From positions 87,709-144,942 of the forward strand of contig JAEUGJ010000033.1 in the NCBI GenBank assembly GCA_016775335.1: 57,234 nt of DNA. Direction: 5' to 3'. Below the pieces are notes generated by a model. That model ran no database searches, was not told the origin of the DNA, and saw only the letters and a program-made list of their open reading frames with translations. Shown here in pieces: positions 42,651 through 50,971 of this stretch (the stretch's first letter is position 1; each line of letters opens with the position of its first letter). This DNA is from Mogibacterium sp. GTDB taxonomy: Bacteria; Bacillota; Clostridia; Peptostreptococcales; Anaerovoracaceae. The translations under genes were made by a program, and so were the position numbers.

Positions 42651-42846
42651 GGGAAGAACCCTCCTGCTCATCAAATATTTCGATTTTCTGTTCCGCTTTT
42701 TCCAGTACGGAATTCAGATATTCCGACTCCTTCATTCCGGCATCGAACAGCGCCAGCGCTTCTTCCAAGGAAGTGGCCGGTCCGCCGATTCGATCTGCGG
42801 CACTCCGGAGATTCTTCATGGATTCGGAAAAACTCTTATCACTCAT
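42643..42846 (-). CDS. xseB: Exodeoxyribonuclease VII small subunit
   Basis: 67 residues from the ATG at 42846, right for the family, including the signature SLEEALALFDAGMKESEYLN. It pairs with xseA to degrade single-stranded DNA. It overlaps the ispA start. A longer reading frame into xseA is a shadow. Confidence 0.9.
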   Translation of the reverse strand: MSDKSFSESMKNLRSAADRIGGPATSLEEALALFDAGMKESEYLNSVLEKAEQKIEIFDEQEGSSHE

Positions 42847-43993
42847 CGTGCTCCTCCTTGTTCTTACCGGTAACCTGCGCCTTGAAGCGGCCGTTTCGCA
42901 GGAGTACCGCATATTCTTCGCCCACCGACACATCATCGATATCGGAAACGATGGCTCCTGCTTCATCCAGAACCGCAGCAAAGCCTCGCTCCAGCACCCG
43001 CTTCGGATTTCCCTCCCGAAGCTTAATCAATGCCTGCTCCATCTCGTTCCGGGCCTTCTGTACCCGATTTTTCATATTGGAGCAGAGAAGCTGGGTCAAC
43101 GATTCTACCATTCTCTTTTCGTTCATCAATTTGAAACGCAGAGACTCGCTCAGCGCACTGCGGCACTCCGCAATGCGTTTCTGAATTTCATGAATATCCG
43201 GCACCGCCATATCCGCCGCCTCGCTGGGCGTTGCCCCCCGGGCATCCGCCACGTAATCGGAAATGGACACATCCGGTTCATGGCCCACGGCGGAAATAAT
43301 CGGAATCTCCGATTGAAAAATGGCTCTCGCAACGGATTCCTCGTTAAAGGCCGCCAAATCCTCCGGGGATCCGCCGCCTCGCCCCACGATTAATAGGTCA
43401 ATATGGCGTTTTCCCGATTCGTTCACCCGGTTTGCCAAATGAATTCCCTGACAAATGCTTGCCGGCGCATTCACGCCTTGCACATACGTTGGAAAAATCA
43501 ACAGGTTCACGTAATTGTTTTTCTTTAAAATAATTTTCTGTATGTCCCGAAGGGCATCCCCCTCCGTGGAGGTAACGACTCCCACACATTCCGGGAATTC
43601 CGGAAGCGGCTTCTTGTATTCCGGTCGGAACAGCCCTTCCGCTTCCAGTTTCTTTTTCAAGGCTTCAAAAGCCGTCTTCGCTTTTCCGACCCCGGCATCT
43701 TCCATATAGTGAATCTGGAAAGAATAGGTGCCGCCTTTTGCATACAGCCGAACGGATCCCACTGCAACGACATTGCGTCCGTCTTCCAGAAGTTCCGGAT
43801 CGATCTTAGGAAGCTGACTTTTCCAGACCACACTGCGGATGACGCATTGTTCATCCTTCAAGGAAAAATACGCATGTCCTTTCCGGGTTAATCCGGAGAT
43901 TTCCCCTTCAATGGCCACATTTCGGAGATTGAAATCGCTGTCAATTTTGTTGGCCAGATATTCATTTACCTGTGTCACGCTAACCGGCTTCAT
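42839..43993 (-). CDS. xseA: Exodeoxyribonuclease VII large subunit
   Basis: 384 residues, slightly shorter than the roughly 450-residue E. coli protein but usual for clostridia. The N-terminal OB domain (NLRNVAIEGEISGLTRKGHA) and catalytic domain motifs (GVVTSTEGDALRDIQKII, LIVGRGGGSPEDLAAFN, SAVGHEPDVSISDYVADARG) are present. The stop is 2 bases after the xseB start. Confidence 0.95.
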   Translation of the reverse strand: MKPVSVTQVNEYLANKIDSDFNLRNVAIEGEISGLTRKGHAYFSLKDEQCVIRSVVWKSQLPKIDPELLEDGRNVVAVGSVRLYAKGGTYSFQIHYMEDAGVGKAKTAFEALKKKLEAEGLFRPEYKKPLPEFPECVGVVTSTEGDALRDIQKIILKKNNYVNLLIFPTYVQGVNAPASICQGIHLANRVNESGKRHIDLLIVGRGGGSPEDLAAFNEESVARAIFQSEIPIISAVGHEPDVSISDYVADARGATPSEAADMAVPDIHEIQKRIAECRSALSESLRFKLMNEKRMVESLTQLLCSNMKNRVQKARNEMEQALIKLREGNPKRVLERGFAAVLDEAGAIVSDIDDVSVGEEYAVLLRNGRFKAQVTGKNKEEHDE

Positions 43994-44937
43994 TCTTGAC
44001 TCCTCCGTCCTCCCAACAGGGAAATTCCTACGGCGTTATCTCCGGAGAGTACCGGGTCTCCGAACAGAATGCGGCAGCCATCCTGCTCTTCCGACCACAA
44101 GGCCGCATATTTTCGAAGGGTTGCACTGGCAGAAACGCCTCCGGCCATGACCACCGTATCCACTTCGTACTTTCGGCTCAACTGTACTGCTGTGTCGTGA
44201 AGCAGCTGCTGAATCCGGTAGAAGATTCCCGGGACAATTTCATCGCCCTTCTCTTCAATGCTCTTCATCACCTGAGTCTCCGTCCCGGACAAGTTAAAGA
44301 ACCCATCCTGAATCCGAATTTTTCCCGGAAAGACTGTAAACGACCGTTTCATGGCAATTCGGTCTAAATACTTTCCCGCCGGGAAATCGTAACCCAACTG
44401 CACGCCGGTCCGATCCAAAAGCTGACCCACGCTGATGTCCTTGGTTCCGCCCACAATTTCAACCGCGTATCCTTCCGAGGTGCGTTCGCACAGAAGGCAC
44501 TCCGTCGTTCCACCGCTGAGATGGAACAGCAGAAAGGGTTTCTGCGACATTGGTGGCAGCGTGGACAGGATGGCTTCAATATGCCCTTCCTGATGAGAAA
44601 AACATTTCATCGGAACCTGCAGTGCAGAAGAAATCACCGTTCCGGTCTGAACGCCGGACAGGAATACCGGCATGTAGGATCCCTCCACATTCCGTGGGCG
44701 AGACGATACCGCCACTGATACAATTTCCTTTGGATCTACCGTCTGAAAAGCTTCCTCAATAAAGGAAGGTAGAACCTGGCAATGGTGAAAAAAGGCAACG
44801 GATTGCCTTAGACCTCTTTTTCCTTGTTCTACCTTTAGAAATTCGGAGCGCTGATATCGAATGCGTCCATTCTCATCCGTCAGCGCCACCGACGTCTTAT
44901 AATTAGATGTATCGATTCCCAATACTACTTTAGCCAT
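43990..44937 (-). CDS. Kae1/TsaD-like domain protein
   Basis: 315 residues of the ASKHA/Kae1 superfamily (peptidase M22 label). Nucleotide-binding features are GIDTSNYKTSVALTDE at the start and MAGGVSASATLRKYAALW near the end. The metal-binding pair is in SHQEGHIEAIL (about residue 115), where TsaD has HHxxH-type residues. It is a clostridial paralogue, not the main TsaD that makes t6A. The ATG at 44937 is chosen since it follows the nusB stop by one base. Function unknown. Confidence 0.75.
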   Translation of the reverse strand: MAKVVLGIDTSNYKTSVALTDENGRIRYQRSEFLKVEQGKRGLRQSVAFFHHCQVLPSFIEEAFQTVDPKEIVSVAVSSRPRNVEGSYMPVFLSGVQTGTVISSALQVPMKCFSHQEGHIEAILSTLPPMSQKPFLLFHLSGGTTECLLCERTSEGYAVEIVGGTKDISVGQLLDRTGVQLGYDFPAGKYLDRIAMKRSFTVFPGKIRIQDGFFNLSGTETQVMKSIEEKGDEIVPGIFYRIQQLLHDTAVQLSRKYEVDTVVMAGGVSASATLRKYAALWSEEQDGCRILFGDPVLSGDNAVGISLLGGRRSQE

Positions 44938-44938
44938 A

Positions 44939-45331
44939 CTATTTATCCTTGGCAATCTTCCCTAAAACAGAATTGATAAATGCATACGAACGGTCTTCAC
45001 CGTATTTCTTCGCCATCTTTACCGCCTCATCAATGGAAACGCTGTCCGGAATGGCATCCATATAGCAAATTTCTGCAACGGCAATACGGAAAATGGCCAA
45101 ATCCGTCTTTCCCATTCGGTTCGTCTTCCAGCGATCGGAATGAGAATCAATCATTGCATCAATTTCTTCTCGGTGATCGCGAATAACGTCCAGGGTCTGA
45201 AGAGCCTGCTTTTCTTTTTGAATCTGCTCGTTTTCGGTAATCAGCGAGATGTTCCGGTAATCGAAATCCCCCATCACATTCATCTGATATACCACCTGCA
45301 TCGTCATTTCTCTAATTTCTTCTCTTTTCAT
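44939..45331 (-). CDS. nusB: Transcription antitermination factor NusB
   Basis: 130-residue all-helical RNA-binding protein that helps antiterminate rRNA transcription. The N-terminus (REEIREMTMQVVYQMNVMG) and C-terminal PDSVSIDEAVKMAKKYG ... AFINSVLGKIAKD are classic. It lies 8 bp after the Asp23 family gene, as in many Firmicutes. Confidence 0.95.
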   Translation of the reverse strand: MKREEIREMTMQVVYQMNVMGDFDYRNISLITENEQIQKEKQALQTLDVIRDHREEIDAMIDSHSDRWKTNRMGKTDLAIFRIAVAEICYMDAIPDSVSIDEAVKMAKKYGEDRSYAFINSVLGKIAKDK

Positions 45332-45339
45332 AGTACTCG

Positions 45340-45693
45340 TTACCTGCTCTTTTCAACTCCCTCAATACAGATATTAACTGCTTCGACGGAAATTCCCGTC
45401 TCCTTCTCGATAATCTTCTTCACCCGATTCTGGATGTCATACGAAAGCTGCGGTATGTTCACCCCATACGCTGCGATGATATGAATATCCACAGTAACCT
45501 TTCCATCCTCATCGTTTACGTGAACTCCTTGTGTTTCCGTAATCCTGCCCAGAATGTTCCGGGAGAAGCTTTCTGCAATTCCCGGCGCCATCCGGATAAC
45601 TCCGGGAAGCTTCATGGTCTCCTGCGCAGCATACCCGGCAATCACGGAATCTTCAATTATATTCTTTTCTTTGAAGTCTTTTGATTTGCTCAT
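45340..45693 (-). CDS. Asp23/Gls24 family envelope stress protein (YqhY-like)
   Basis: 117 residues. EDSVIAGYAAQETMKLPGVI and DEDGKVTVDIHIIAAYGVNI are characteristic of the Asp23 family. YqhY of Bacillus lies next to nusB and modulates acetyl-CoA carboxylase activity, and that context is conserved here. The start overlaps the CorC-like gene by 4 bases. Confidence 0.93.
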   Translation of the reverse strand: MSKSKDFKEKNIIEDSVIAGYAAQETMKLPGVIRMAPGIAESFSRNILGRITETQGVHVNDEDGKVTVDIHIIAAYGVNIPQLSYDIQNRVKKIIEKETGISVEAVNICIEGVEKSR

Positions 45694-47012
45694 GAGTTAT
45701 TTTTTGCATCCTCTGTCGGTTCTTCCGGCAGAATTTCAATTTTCATCTTCTCGATTCGGCGATCCTTCACTTCCAAAATGGTAAAGGAGAGATTTCCGTA
45801 CTGAATCGGCTTGTATTTCACTTCTTCCTTCGGAATTTCTCCCATCAAATCGATGATGAAACCGCCTACGGTCTCACTGTTCTCCGATTCCAAATCCACA
45901 TGAAGCTCATCCGCCAAATCGTCCAAATACACATTGCCGTCAACGATAAACTCGGAATCGCTGATTTTTTCGATGACCCGGTCATCCTCGTCGAACTCAT
46001 CCGCAATATCTCCCACAATCTGTTCGATAATATCCTCGATGGAAACGATACCGCTGAATCCGCCGTACTCATCAATCAGAATGGCCACGTGGTTCGTGCT
46101 TTTCTGAAGTTCGATGAACAGCGCATCGATGTTCTTCGTTTCGGGAACGAAATACGGTTCCCGAAGAATTTCCTCAAAATTCACGTTATCAAATCCGTGC
46201 TGACTGGCCTGGAACAGATAATCCTTAATATGCAGGATTCCGATGATGTTGTCCGGATCGTCCCGATATACCGGAATTCTGGAATACCGCAACTCCATCA
46301 GTTCATCGAAGTACTCTTCCCGGTCGTCATCAATGTCAATCATGAACACATCGGTTCGAGGTGTCATAATCTCATACGCCAGCAAATCGTCAAATTCGAA
46401 AATGCTGTCGATCATCCGATGGGCTTCTTCCTTGATATCTCCGGATTCCTGCCCCCGATCCAGCATGGACATGACCTTATCTTCCGAGAAGTAGATGTTG
46501 TCCACATCCGTGTTTTTCCGAAGTATCACCAGAAATACGTTGGCCAGACACACACATATTTTTACAAACGGCCAGGTAATGTAATACACCATCCGCTGAA
46601 AGCCCGCAAATCCGATGCCCGAAGTATTCCGGGACTGAGATGCCAGCTTTTTGGGCAGGATATCCGCCACGCCGATAAAAGCCACAAAATACAGAATATC
46701 CCACAAAATCATCCAGTGGTTATCCCCCATTTCCCGTTTCATCAGTGTATGGAAGAGGAAAAAGGACAAAATCAACGTCAAGTAGCTCAGAAACAAGTCC
46801 GCATAATGGTATTCCGATGGTTTCTGAATGAAACGCATCACCGCCTGAACTCTGCTGTCCTCCGGATCCGATTCGCTCAATTCTTTAATAGTGTTTCGGT
46901 CCGTATTGTCCAATGAACGTTTTGCTGCCGCCACCAGTGCATACACGATGCACAGCACAGCGATGGTTATGATATATGCATATATAGGTATTTCACTCGT
47001 GTCAGATGTCAT
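45690..47012 (-). CDS. CNNM/CorC-type hemolysin-family protein with CBS domains
   Basis: 440 residues: N-terminal membrane region of about four helices (1-160), then a tandem CBS pair (MTPRTDVFMIDIDDDREEYF, LRYSRIPVYRDDPDNIIGIL, and VAILIDEYGGFSGIVSIEDI) and a C-terminal CorC/HlyC-associated domain. Members move magnesium or other divalent ions. It is 4 bp after trhP. Confidence 0.9.
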   Translation of the reverse strand: MTSDTSEIPIYAYIITIAVLCIVYALVAAAKRSLDNTDRNTIKELSESDPEDSRVQAVMRFIQKPSEYHYADLFLSYLTLILSFFLFHTLMKREMGDNHWMILWDILYFVAFIGVADILPKKLASQSRNTSGIGFAGFQRMVYYITWPFVKICVCLANVFLVILRKNTDVDNIYFSEDKVMSMLDRGQESGDIKEEAHRMIDSIFEFDDLLAYEIMTPRTDVFMIDIDDDREEYFDELMELRYSRIPVYRDDPDNIIGILHIKDYLFQASQHGFDNVNFEEILREPYFVPETKNIDALFIELQKSTNHVAILIDEYGGFSGIVSIEDIIEQIVGDIADEFDEDDRVIEKISDSEFIVDGNVYLDDLADELHVDLESENSETVGGFIIDLMGEIPKEEVKYKPIQYGNLSFTILEVKDRRIEKMKIEILPEEPTEDAKNNS

Positions 47013-47016
47013 ATCT

Positions 47017-48240
47017 CTACTTCCTTTTTCTTAAGATTGAATGCTTCGCCGGAACTCTCCGGAACGGGATTCGCACTTCCTGTTTCGGATGCGGTGCGCT
47101 TTCAATTTCATTCCCCTCTTCGTCCTTTATAGAAGAAACCGTTTCCGTATAGAACGGTTCTCCCGGACTCATAATTTCGATTTCATCTCCAACGCAGAAC
47201 TTGTTCCGCTGCTGGACGATGGTCTCGCCGGTCTCCTCATCCACGCCCAACACCACGCCGATAAAGCTGTACTCCCGAACATAGTCGCTGGTAAGGTAAT
47301 TCTGATCCTTGCTGCTCGGCTTCTGATAAAAGAAGCCATGGGTGAATTCTCGGTGGCTGGCCTTGCACAGTTCATCGTACCATTCCTGTTTGAACTCGTA
47401 ATTCTCCGGATCCTTCATATAGCTGTCCAATGCCGCCCGGTATGCGGAAACCACCGTTGCCACGTAATATGCCGACTTCATCCGGCCTTCAATTTTCAAG
47501 GATGTAACACCGGCGTTGATCATATCCGGCAGGCAATCCAGCATGCAAAGATCCCGAGAGTTCATAATGTAGCTTCCCCGGTCATCCTCTTCAATCGGGA
47601 AGTATTCCCCCGGCCTTTTCTCTTCCATCAGGTGATACTTCCACCGACACGGATGGGTGCACTGCCCCCGGTTCGCATCCCGGCCCACCATATAATTGCT
47701 CAGCAGGCATCGACCGGAGTACGAGATGCACATCGCACCGTGAAGAAATGCTTCGATTTCGATATCTTCCGAAAGGTGTTCCCGCATCTCTCGGATTTCT
47801 TTCAGGCTCATTTCCCGGGCCGCAACGATTCTCTTCACACCCTGGGTCACCCAGAAATTGGCGCTCAAATAGTTTGTAGTGTTGGCCTGAGTACTGAGAT
47901 GAATCTCCGCATTCGGGATTCCTTCCTTCACCAGCTGCATGACACCCGGATCGGATACCAAGAACGCATCGATGGGAATCTCCCGTATCTGCTGAATATA
48001 TTCTTGAAGCGGCTGAATATCCTCGTTATGAGGATAGATGTTGACGGTCAGATACCCTTTCGCCCCGTGAGCGTGAAGGAATTCCATGGCTTCCTTCATT
48101 TCATCCACGGTCAGGTTCCCGGCCCCGGCACGAAGGCTGAACACCTCTCCGCCGAAGTATACCGCATCGGCTCCGTACCGCACCGCTGTTTTTAACTTTT
48201 CCATATCTCCCGCAGGAGCTAACAATTCAATTTTCTGCAT
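47017..48240 (-). CDS. trhP: U32 family tRNA hydroxylation protein TrhP
   Basis: 407 residues of the peptidase U32 family, in fact a tRNA-modifying enzyme. It makes 5-hydroxyuridine at wobble position 34, using prephenate in the known system. Conserved cysteines are in LHGAMCISYSGRCLLSNYMV and GQCTHPCRWKY. LLAPAGDMEKLKTAVRYGAD opens the protein. It follows trmR by 5 bp, which acts next in the same modification. Bacillus has two U32 genes here (yrrN, yrrO); this genome shows one. Confidence 0.9.
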   Translation of the reverse strand: MQKIELLAPAGDMEKLKTAVRYGADAVYFGGEVFSLRAGAGNLTVDEMKEAMEFLHAHGAKGYLTVNIYPHNEDIQPLQEYIQQIREIPIDAFLVSDPGVMQLVKEGIPNAEIHLSTQANTTNYLSANFWVTQGVKRIVAAREMSLKEIREMREHLSEDIEIEAFLHGAMCISYSGRCLLSNYMVGRDANRGQCTHPCRWKYHLMEEKRPGEYFPIEEDDRGSYIMNSRDLCMLDCLPDMINAGVTSLKIEGRMKSAYYVATVVSAYRAALDSYMKDPENYEFKQEWYDELCKASHREFTHGFFYQKPSSKDQNYLTSDYVREYSFIGVVLGVDEETGETIVQQRNKFCVGDEIEIMSPGEPFYTETVSSIKDEEGNEIESAPHPKQEVRIPFRRVPAKHSILRKRK

Positions 48241-48245
48241 AAATT

Positions 48246-48917
48246 CTACTTTTTATTCTCTTTGACAAGCAACAATCCATCGCCACAGCTCAGCAAGGAT
48301 ACCTCTAAATCCTCCCGGCTGTGAACGTATTTCAAAAACTCATTCATTCTTTTTACGCTGGTTCGATGACGACGCTTCCGGTCTAAAGACGAATCCACCA
48401 GAAAGGCCTTCATCAGAATATTGTCGCAGACAATCAATGCATCCTTGCTACACAGCTTCTCTGCTTTTTCGAAGAATTCCATATAATGGCTCTTCGCTGC
48501 GTCGATAAAAATAAGATCGAAAGGTTCTGCGTTTCCGACTTCGGCGTCCTGAATCAGTTCATCCAGCACAACCGAACCGTCTCCGTGAATCACCTGAATT
48601 CGATTGGTCAGCCCTTGCTCCCATATGTTATCCGCCGCAACCTGATAATTGGTATCCGAAAGCTCCACCGTGGTGATATGGCTCTCCGGAAGGAGGTGCG
48701 CAAAAAATATGGAAGAATACCCGTACGCGGTGCCGATTTCCAGCAGTCGATGGACGGGTTTCAGGGGTAAAAGCGTGCGAAACAGCATCTCCGTTTCCTT
48801 TAGAATCAATGGAATCTGATCTGCCTCGCTCTGCGCTCGCAACTTTCTCATCGTGTCATTCCACGGTTGGTAGAATGACACGATGTAGTCCGTTACTTTT
48901 TCGTTGGTTATATTCAT
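48246..48917 (-). CDS. trmR: tRNA 5-hydroxyuridine methyltransferase TrmR
   Basis: 223-residue class I O-methyltransferase (YrrM). The SAM motif LLEIGTAYGYSSIFFAHLLP is near residue 58. FIDAAKSHYMEFFEKAEKL and CDNILMKAFLVDSS are typical of this family. It methylates ho5U34 of tRNA to mo5U34, expanding wobble decoding. Adjacent mltG and trhP match the Bacillus yrrL-yrrM-yrrN-yrrO order. Confidence 0.93.
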   Translation of the reverse strand: MNITNEKVTDYIVSFYQPWNDTMRKLRAQSEADQIPLILKETEMLFRTLLPLKPVHRLLEIGTAYGYSSIFFAHLLPESHITTVELSDTNYQVAADNIWEQGLTNRIQVIHGDGSVVLDELIQDAEVGNAEPFDLIFIDAAKSHYMEFFEKAEKLCSKDALIVCDNILMKAFLVDSSLDRKRRHRTSVKRMNEFLKYVHSREDLEVSLLSCGDGLLLVKENKK

Positions 48918-48935
48918 ATGAAAGTTCGGCTCCTT

Positions 48936-49982
48936 CTATTTCTTGTTTTCCTTCGCCAGAGCCTTCTCATACGCCCGGGTATCTTTCTCAAATTTCGAGT
49001 AGGATTTACTGAAATTGTGGGAACCGTCCAGCTTCTCGCTTACCACGAAATACATGTAGTCTGTTTTTGCCGGGTACAAAGCCGCCTTAATAGATGCCTC
49101 CCCCGGGGAACAAATCGGTCCCTTTGGCAAGCCGGAATGAATATAGGTGTTGTACGGAGAATCAATCTTCGTGTCCGCCACGGACAGAACCGGTTTCGCT
49201 TTCCCCAGAATGTACTGCACGGTGGAGCACATCTGCAGATTCATGCCGTCATCCAATCGATTGTAGATGACGCTGGCAATCTTCGGCCGATCTTTGTCCA
49301 CCTGTGCTTCCTTTTCAATGATGGAAGCGATGATGATAATTTGATTCTCGGTATACCCCAGCTTTTTCGCCCGGGCTTTATATTCGTCTGTAAAAACAGT
49401 GTCGAACTGATTCAGCATGGTCGTGATAATCTGCTGTTCATCTGCTTTTGGCGCAACCTGATAGGTGCTCGGGAAAAGATATCCTTCCAGATGATTCTTC
49501 CCCTTCTGGGCATCTTTCAGAAAATCGAAATCACTGTAGGCATCGGAATTCTGCGCGGCCTCCAGGAACTTCTTTTTATCCACCAATCCGTCCTTTGCCA
49601 GAGTCTCTGCCACCGTTTCGATGGTGGATCCCTCCGGGACCGTAAAGGAATTGGTGGTTTCTTTTCCGGATACGATGACCTTTGCAATGTCGCTGCACGT
49701 CATGCTCGGCGAAACGGAATATACCCCCGCCTTGTAGTTGGAATCGTAATGCCAGATTTTGGAGCAAATCTTATATCTGGTAGTACTGCGAATGACACCT
49801 GCATCTTTCAGTGCGTTGGCGATATCATCGGTTGTCGCCCCTTCTTCTACAGTAACGTCAATCAGCGTTGCGTTGCTGCGGTCCAGCGGCTTGTTCAAGG
49901 TGGACAAGAGCACGCTGGAGCCGATAATTAACGCAAATATAATTGCCAGTATTACCATTGCTTTTCTGATTGCTTTTTTCAT
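48936..49982 (-). CDS. mltG: Endolytic murein transglycosylase
   Basis: 348 residues: N-terminal cytoplasmic tip and one membrane helix (8-28), LysM-like subdomain, then the YceG catalytic domain with the conserved Glu in IIASIIEKEAQVDKDRP (about residue 222). It cuts nascent glycan strands and sets their length. It is 40 bp after efp. Confidence 0.96.
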   Translation of the reverse strand: MKKAIRKAMVILAIIFALIIGSSVLLSTLNKPLDRSNATLIDVTVEEGATTDDIANALKDAGVIRSTTRYKICSKIWHYDSNYKAGVYSVSPSMTCSDIAKVIVSGKETTNSFTVPEGSTIETVAETLAKDGLVDKKKFLEAAQNSDAYSDFDFLKDAQKGKNHLEGYLFPSTYQVAPKADEQQIITTMLNQFDTVFTDEYKARAKKLGYTENQIIIIASIIEKEAQVDKDRPKIASVIYNRLDDGMNLQMCSTVQYILGKAKPVLSVADTKIDSPYNTYIHSGLPKGPICSPGEASIKAALYPAKTDYMYFVVSEKLDGSHNFSKSYSKFEKDTRAYEKALAKENKK

Positions 49983-50022
49983 AATAGCCCTTTGCTAATA
50001 CCCGATATTCGGAAAATATAAA

Positions 50023-50583
50023 CTATTTGGAACGTCCCAGATAATCACCGGTTCTGGTGTCGATCTGAATCTTCTCGCCTTCGTTGATGAAGATCGGAAC
50101 CTGGATTACCGCACCGGTTTCAACGGTTGCAGCCTTTGTAACGTTGGTAGCGGTGTCGCCCTTAACGCCCGGCTCGGTCTCGGTTACTTCCAGGTCAACG
50201 AAGTTCGGAGCTTCTACCGTGAATGCGTTGTCCTTGTAGAACTTAACGGTAGCGGTATCGTTCTCGCGAATGTACTTGATGGCATCCTCCACCAGGTCAT
50301 AGGTCAGCGGAATCTGGTCGTAAGTCTCCTGATCCATGAAGTAGTACAGCTCGCCGTCGTTGTACAGATACTGCATCTGCTTGGTCTCGATGTGAGCCTT
50401 CGGGAACTTGTCGTTCGGGTTGAACGCTTCTTCTCTGGTTGCTCCGGTCAGAATGTTCTTATACTTTGTACGAACAAATGCGGCACCCTTTCCCGGCTTA
50501 ACGTGCTGGAAATCCACAACAACATGTGGTTCGCCATTCATTTCAAAAGTAACGCCTTTTCTGAATTCACCTGCGCTGATCAT
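50023..50583 (-). CDS. efp: Translation elongation factor P
   Basis: 186 residues, three beta domains. VVDFQHVKPGKGAAFVRTKY contains the lysine-bearing loop that reaches the peptidyl transferase centre (PGKGAA; Lys at the tip). It relieves stalling at polyproline. Its stop codon is followed by only 40 bp before mltG. Confidence 0.97.
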   Translation of the reverse strand: MISAGEFRKGVTFEMNGEPHVVVDFQHVKPGKGAAFVRTKYKNILTGATREEAFNPNDKFPKAHIETKQMQYLYNDGELYYFMDQETYDQIPLTYDLVEDAIKYIRENDTATVKFYKDNAFTVEAPNFVDLEVTETEPGVKGDTATNVTKAATVETGAVIQVPIFINEGEKIQIDTRTGDYLGRSK

Positions 50584-50620
50584 AATTGTTTCTCTCTTTC
50601 TTTAAATCTTTAAAAATAAC

Positions 50621-50959
50621 TTATAACATTGACTTAATATTGATGGCATCTGCCAGAATCTCGCTCACGTCCTTCATCATGATGGAGAATCTCGCTTCCG
50701 CCTGCAGATACTGTGCTGCCTGAGGCTTTGCCGTAAGCATGGTGACCATGGACTGAATCTGTCCCATCAGTTCCGAATCCATCTTTCCCTCCGTCATCTG
50801 CTTTGTCTGGAGCTGAATCTGCTTCATCTGCAAGTCCTTCAGCATTGCGCTGAGCTGCGGATCCCGATCCACTTCCTTCTTCAGACGGTCGAACTCTTTG
50901 AATTCGTTGCTTTCCTTAATCGCCCGGGCAAGATTGTGGGCTTCTTCGTAAACGTTCAT
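50621..50959 (-). CDS. YlbF family protein
   Basis: 112-residue helical protein of the YlbF/YmcA type. LARAIKESNEFKEFDRLKKE and FSIMMKDVSEILADAINIK fit the family. YlbF-like proteins join the Y-complex that steers RNA processing by RNase Y in Bacillus. The neighbouring RNase J gene gives a consistent RNA-decay context. Confidence 0.9.
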   Translation of the reverse strand: MNVYEEAHNLARAIKESNEFKEFDRLKKEVDRDPQLSAMLKDLQMKQIQLQTKQMTEGKMDSELMGQIQSMVTMLTAKPQAAQYLQAEARFSIMMKDVSEILADAINIKSML

Positions 50960-50971
50960 CGAAGCTCCTTT

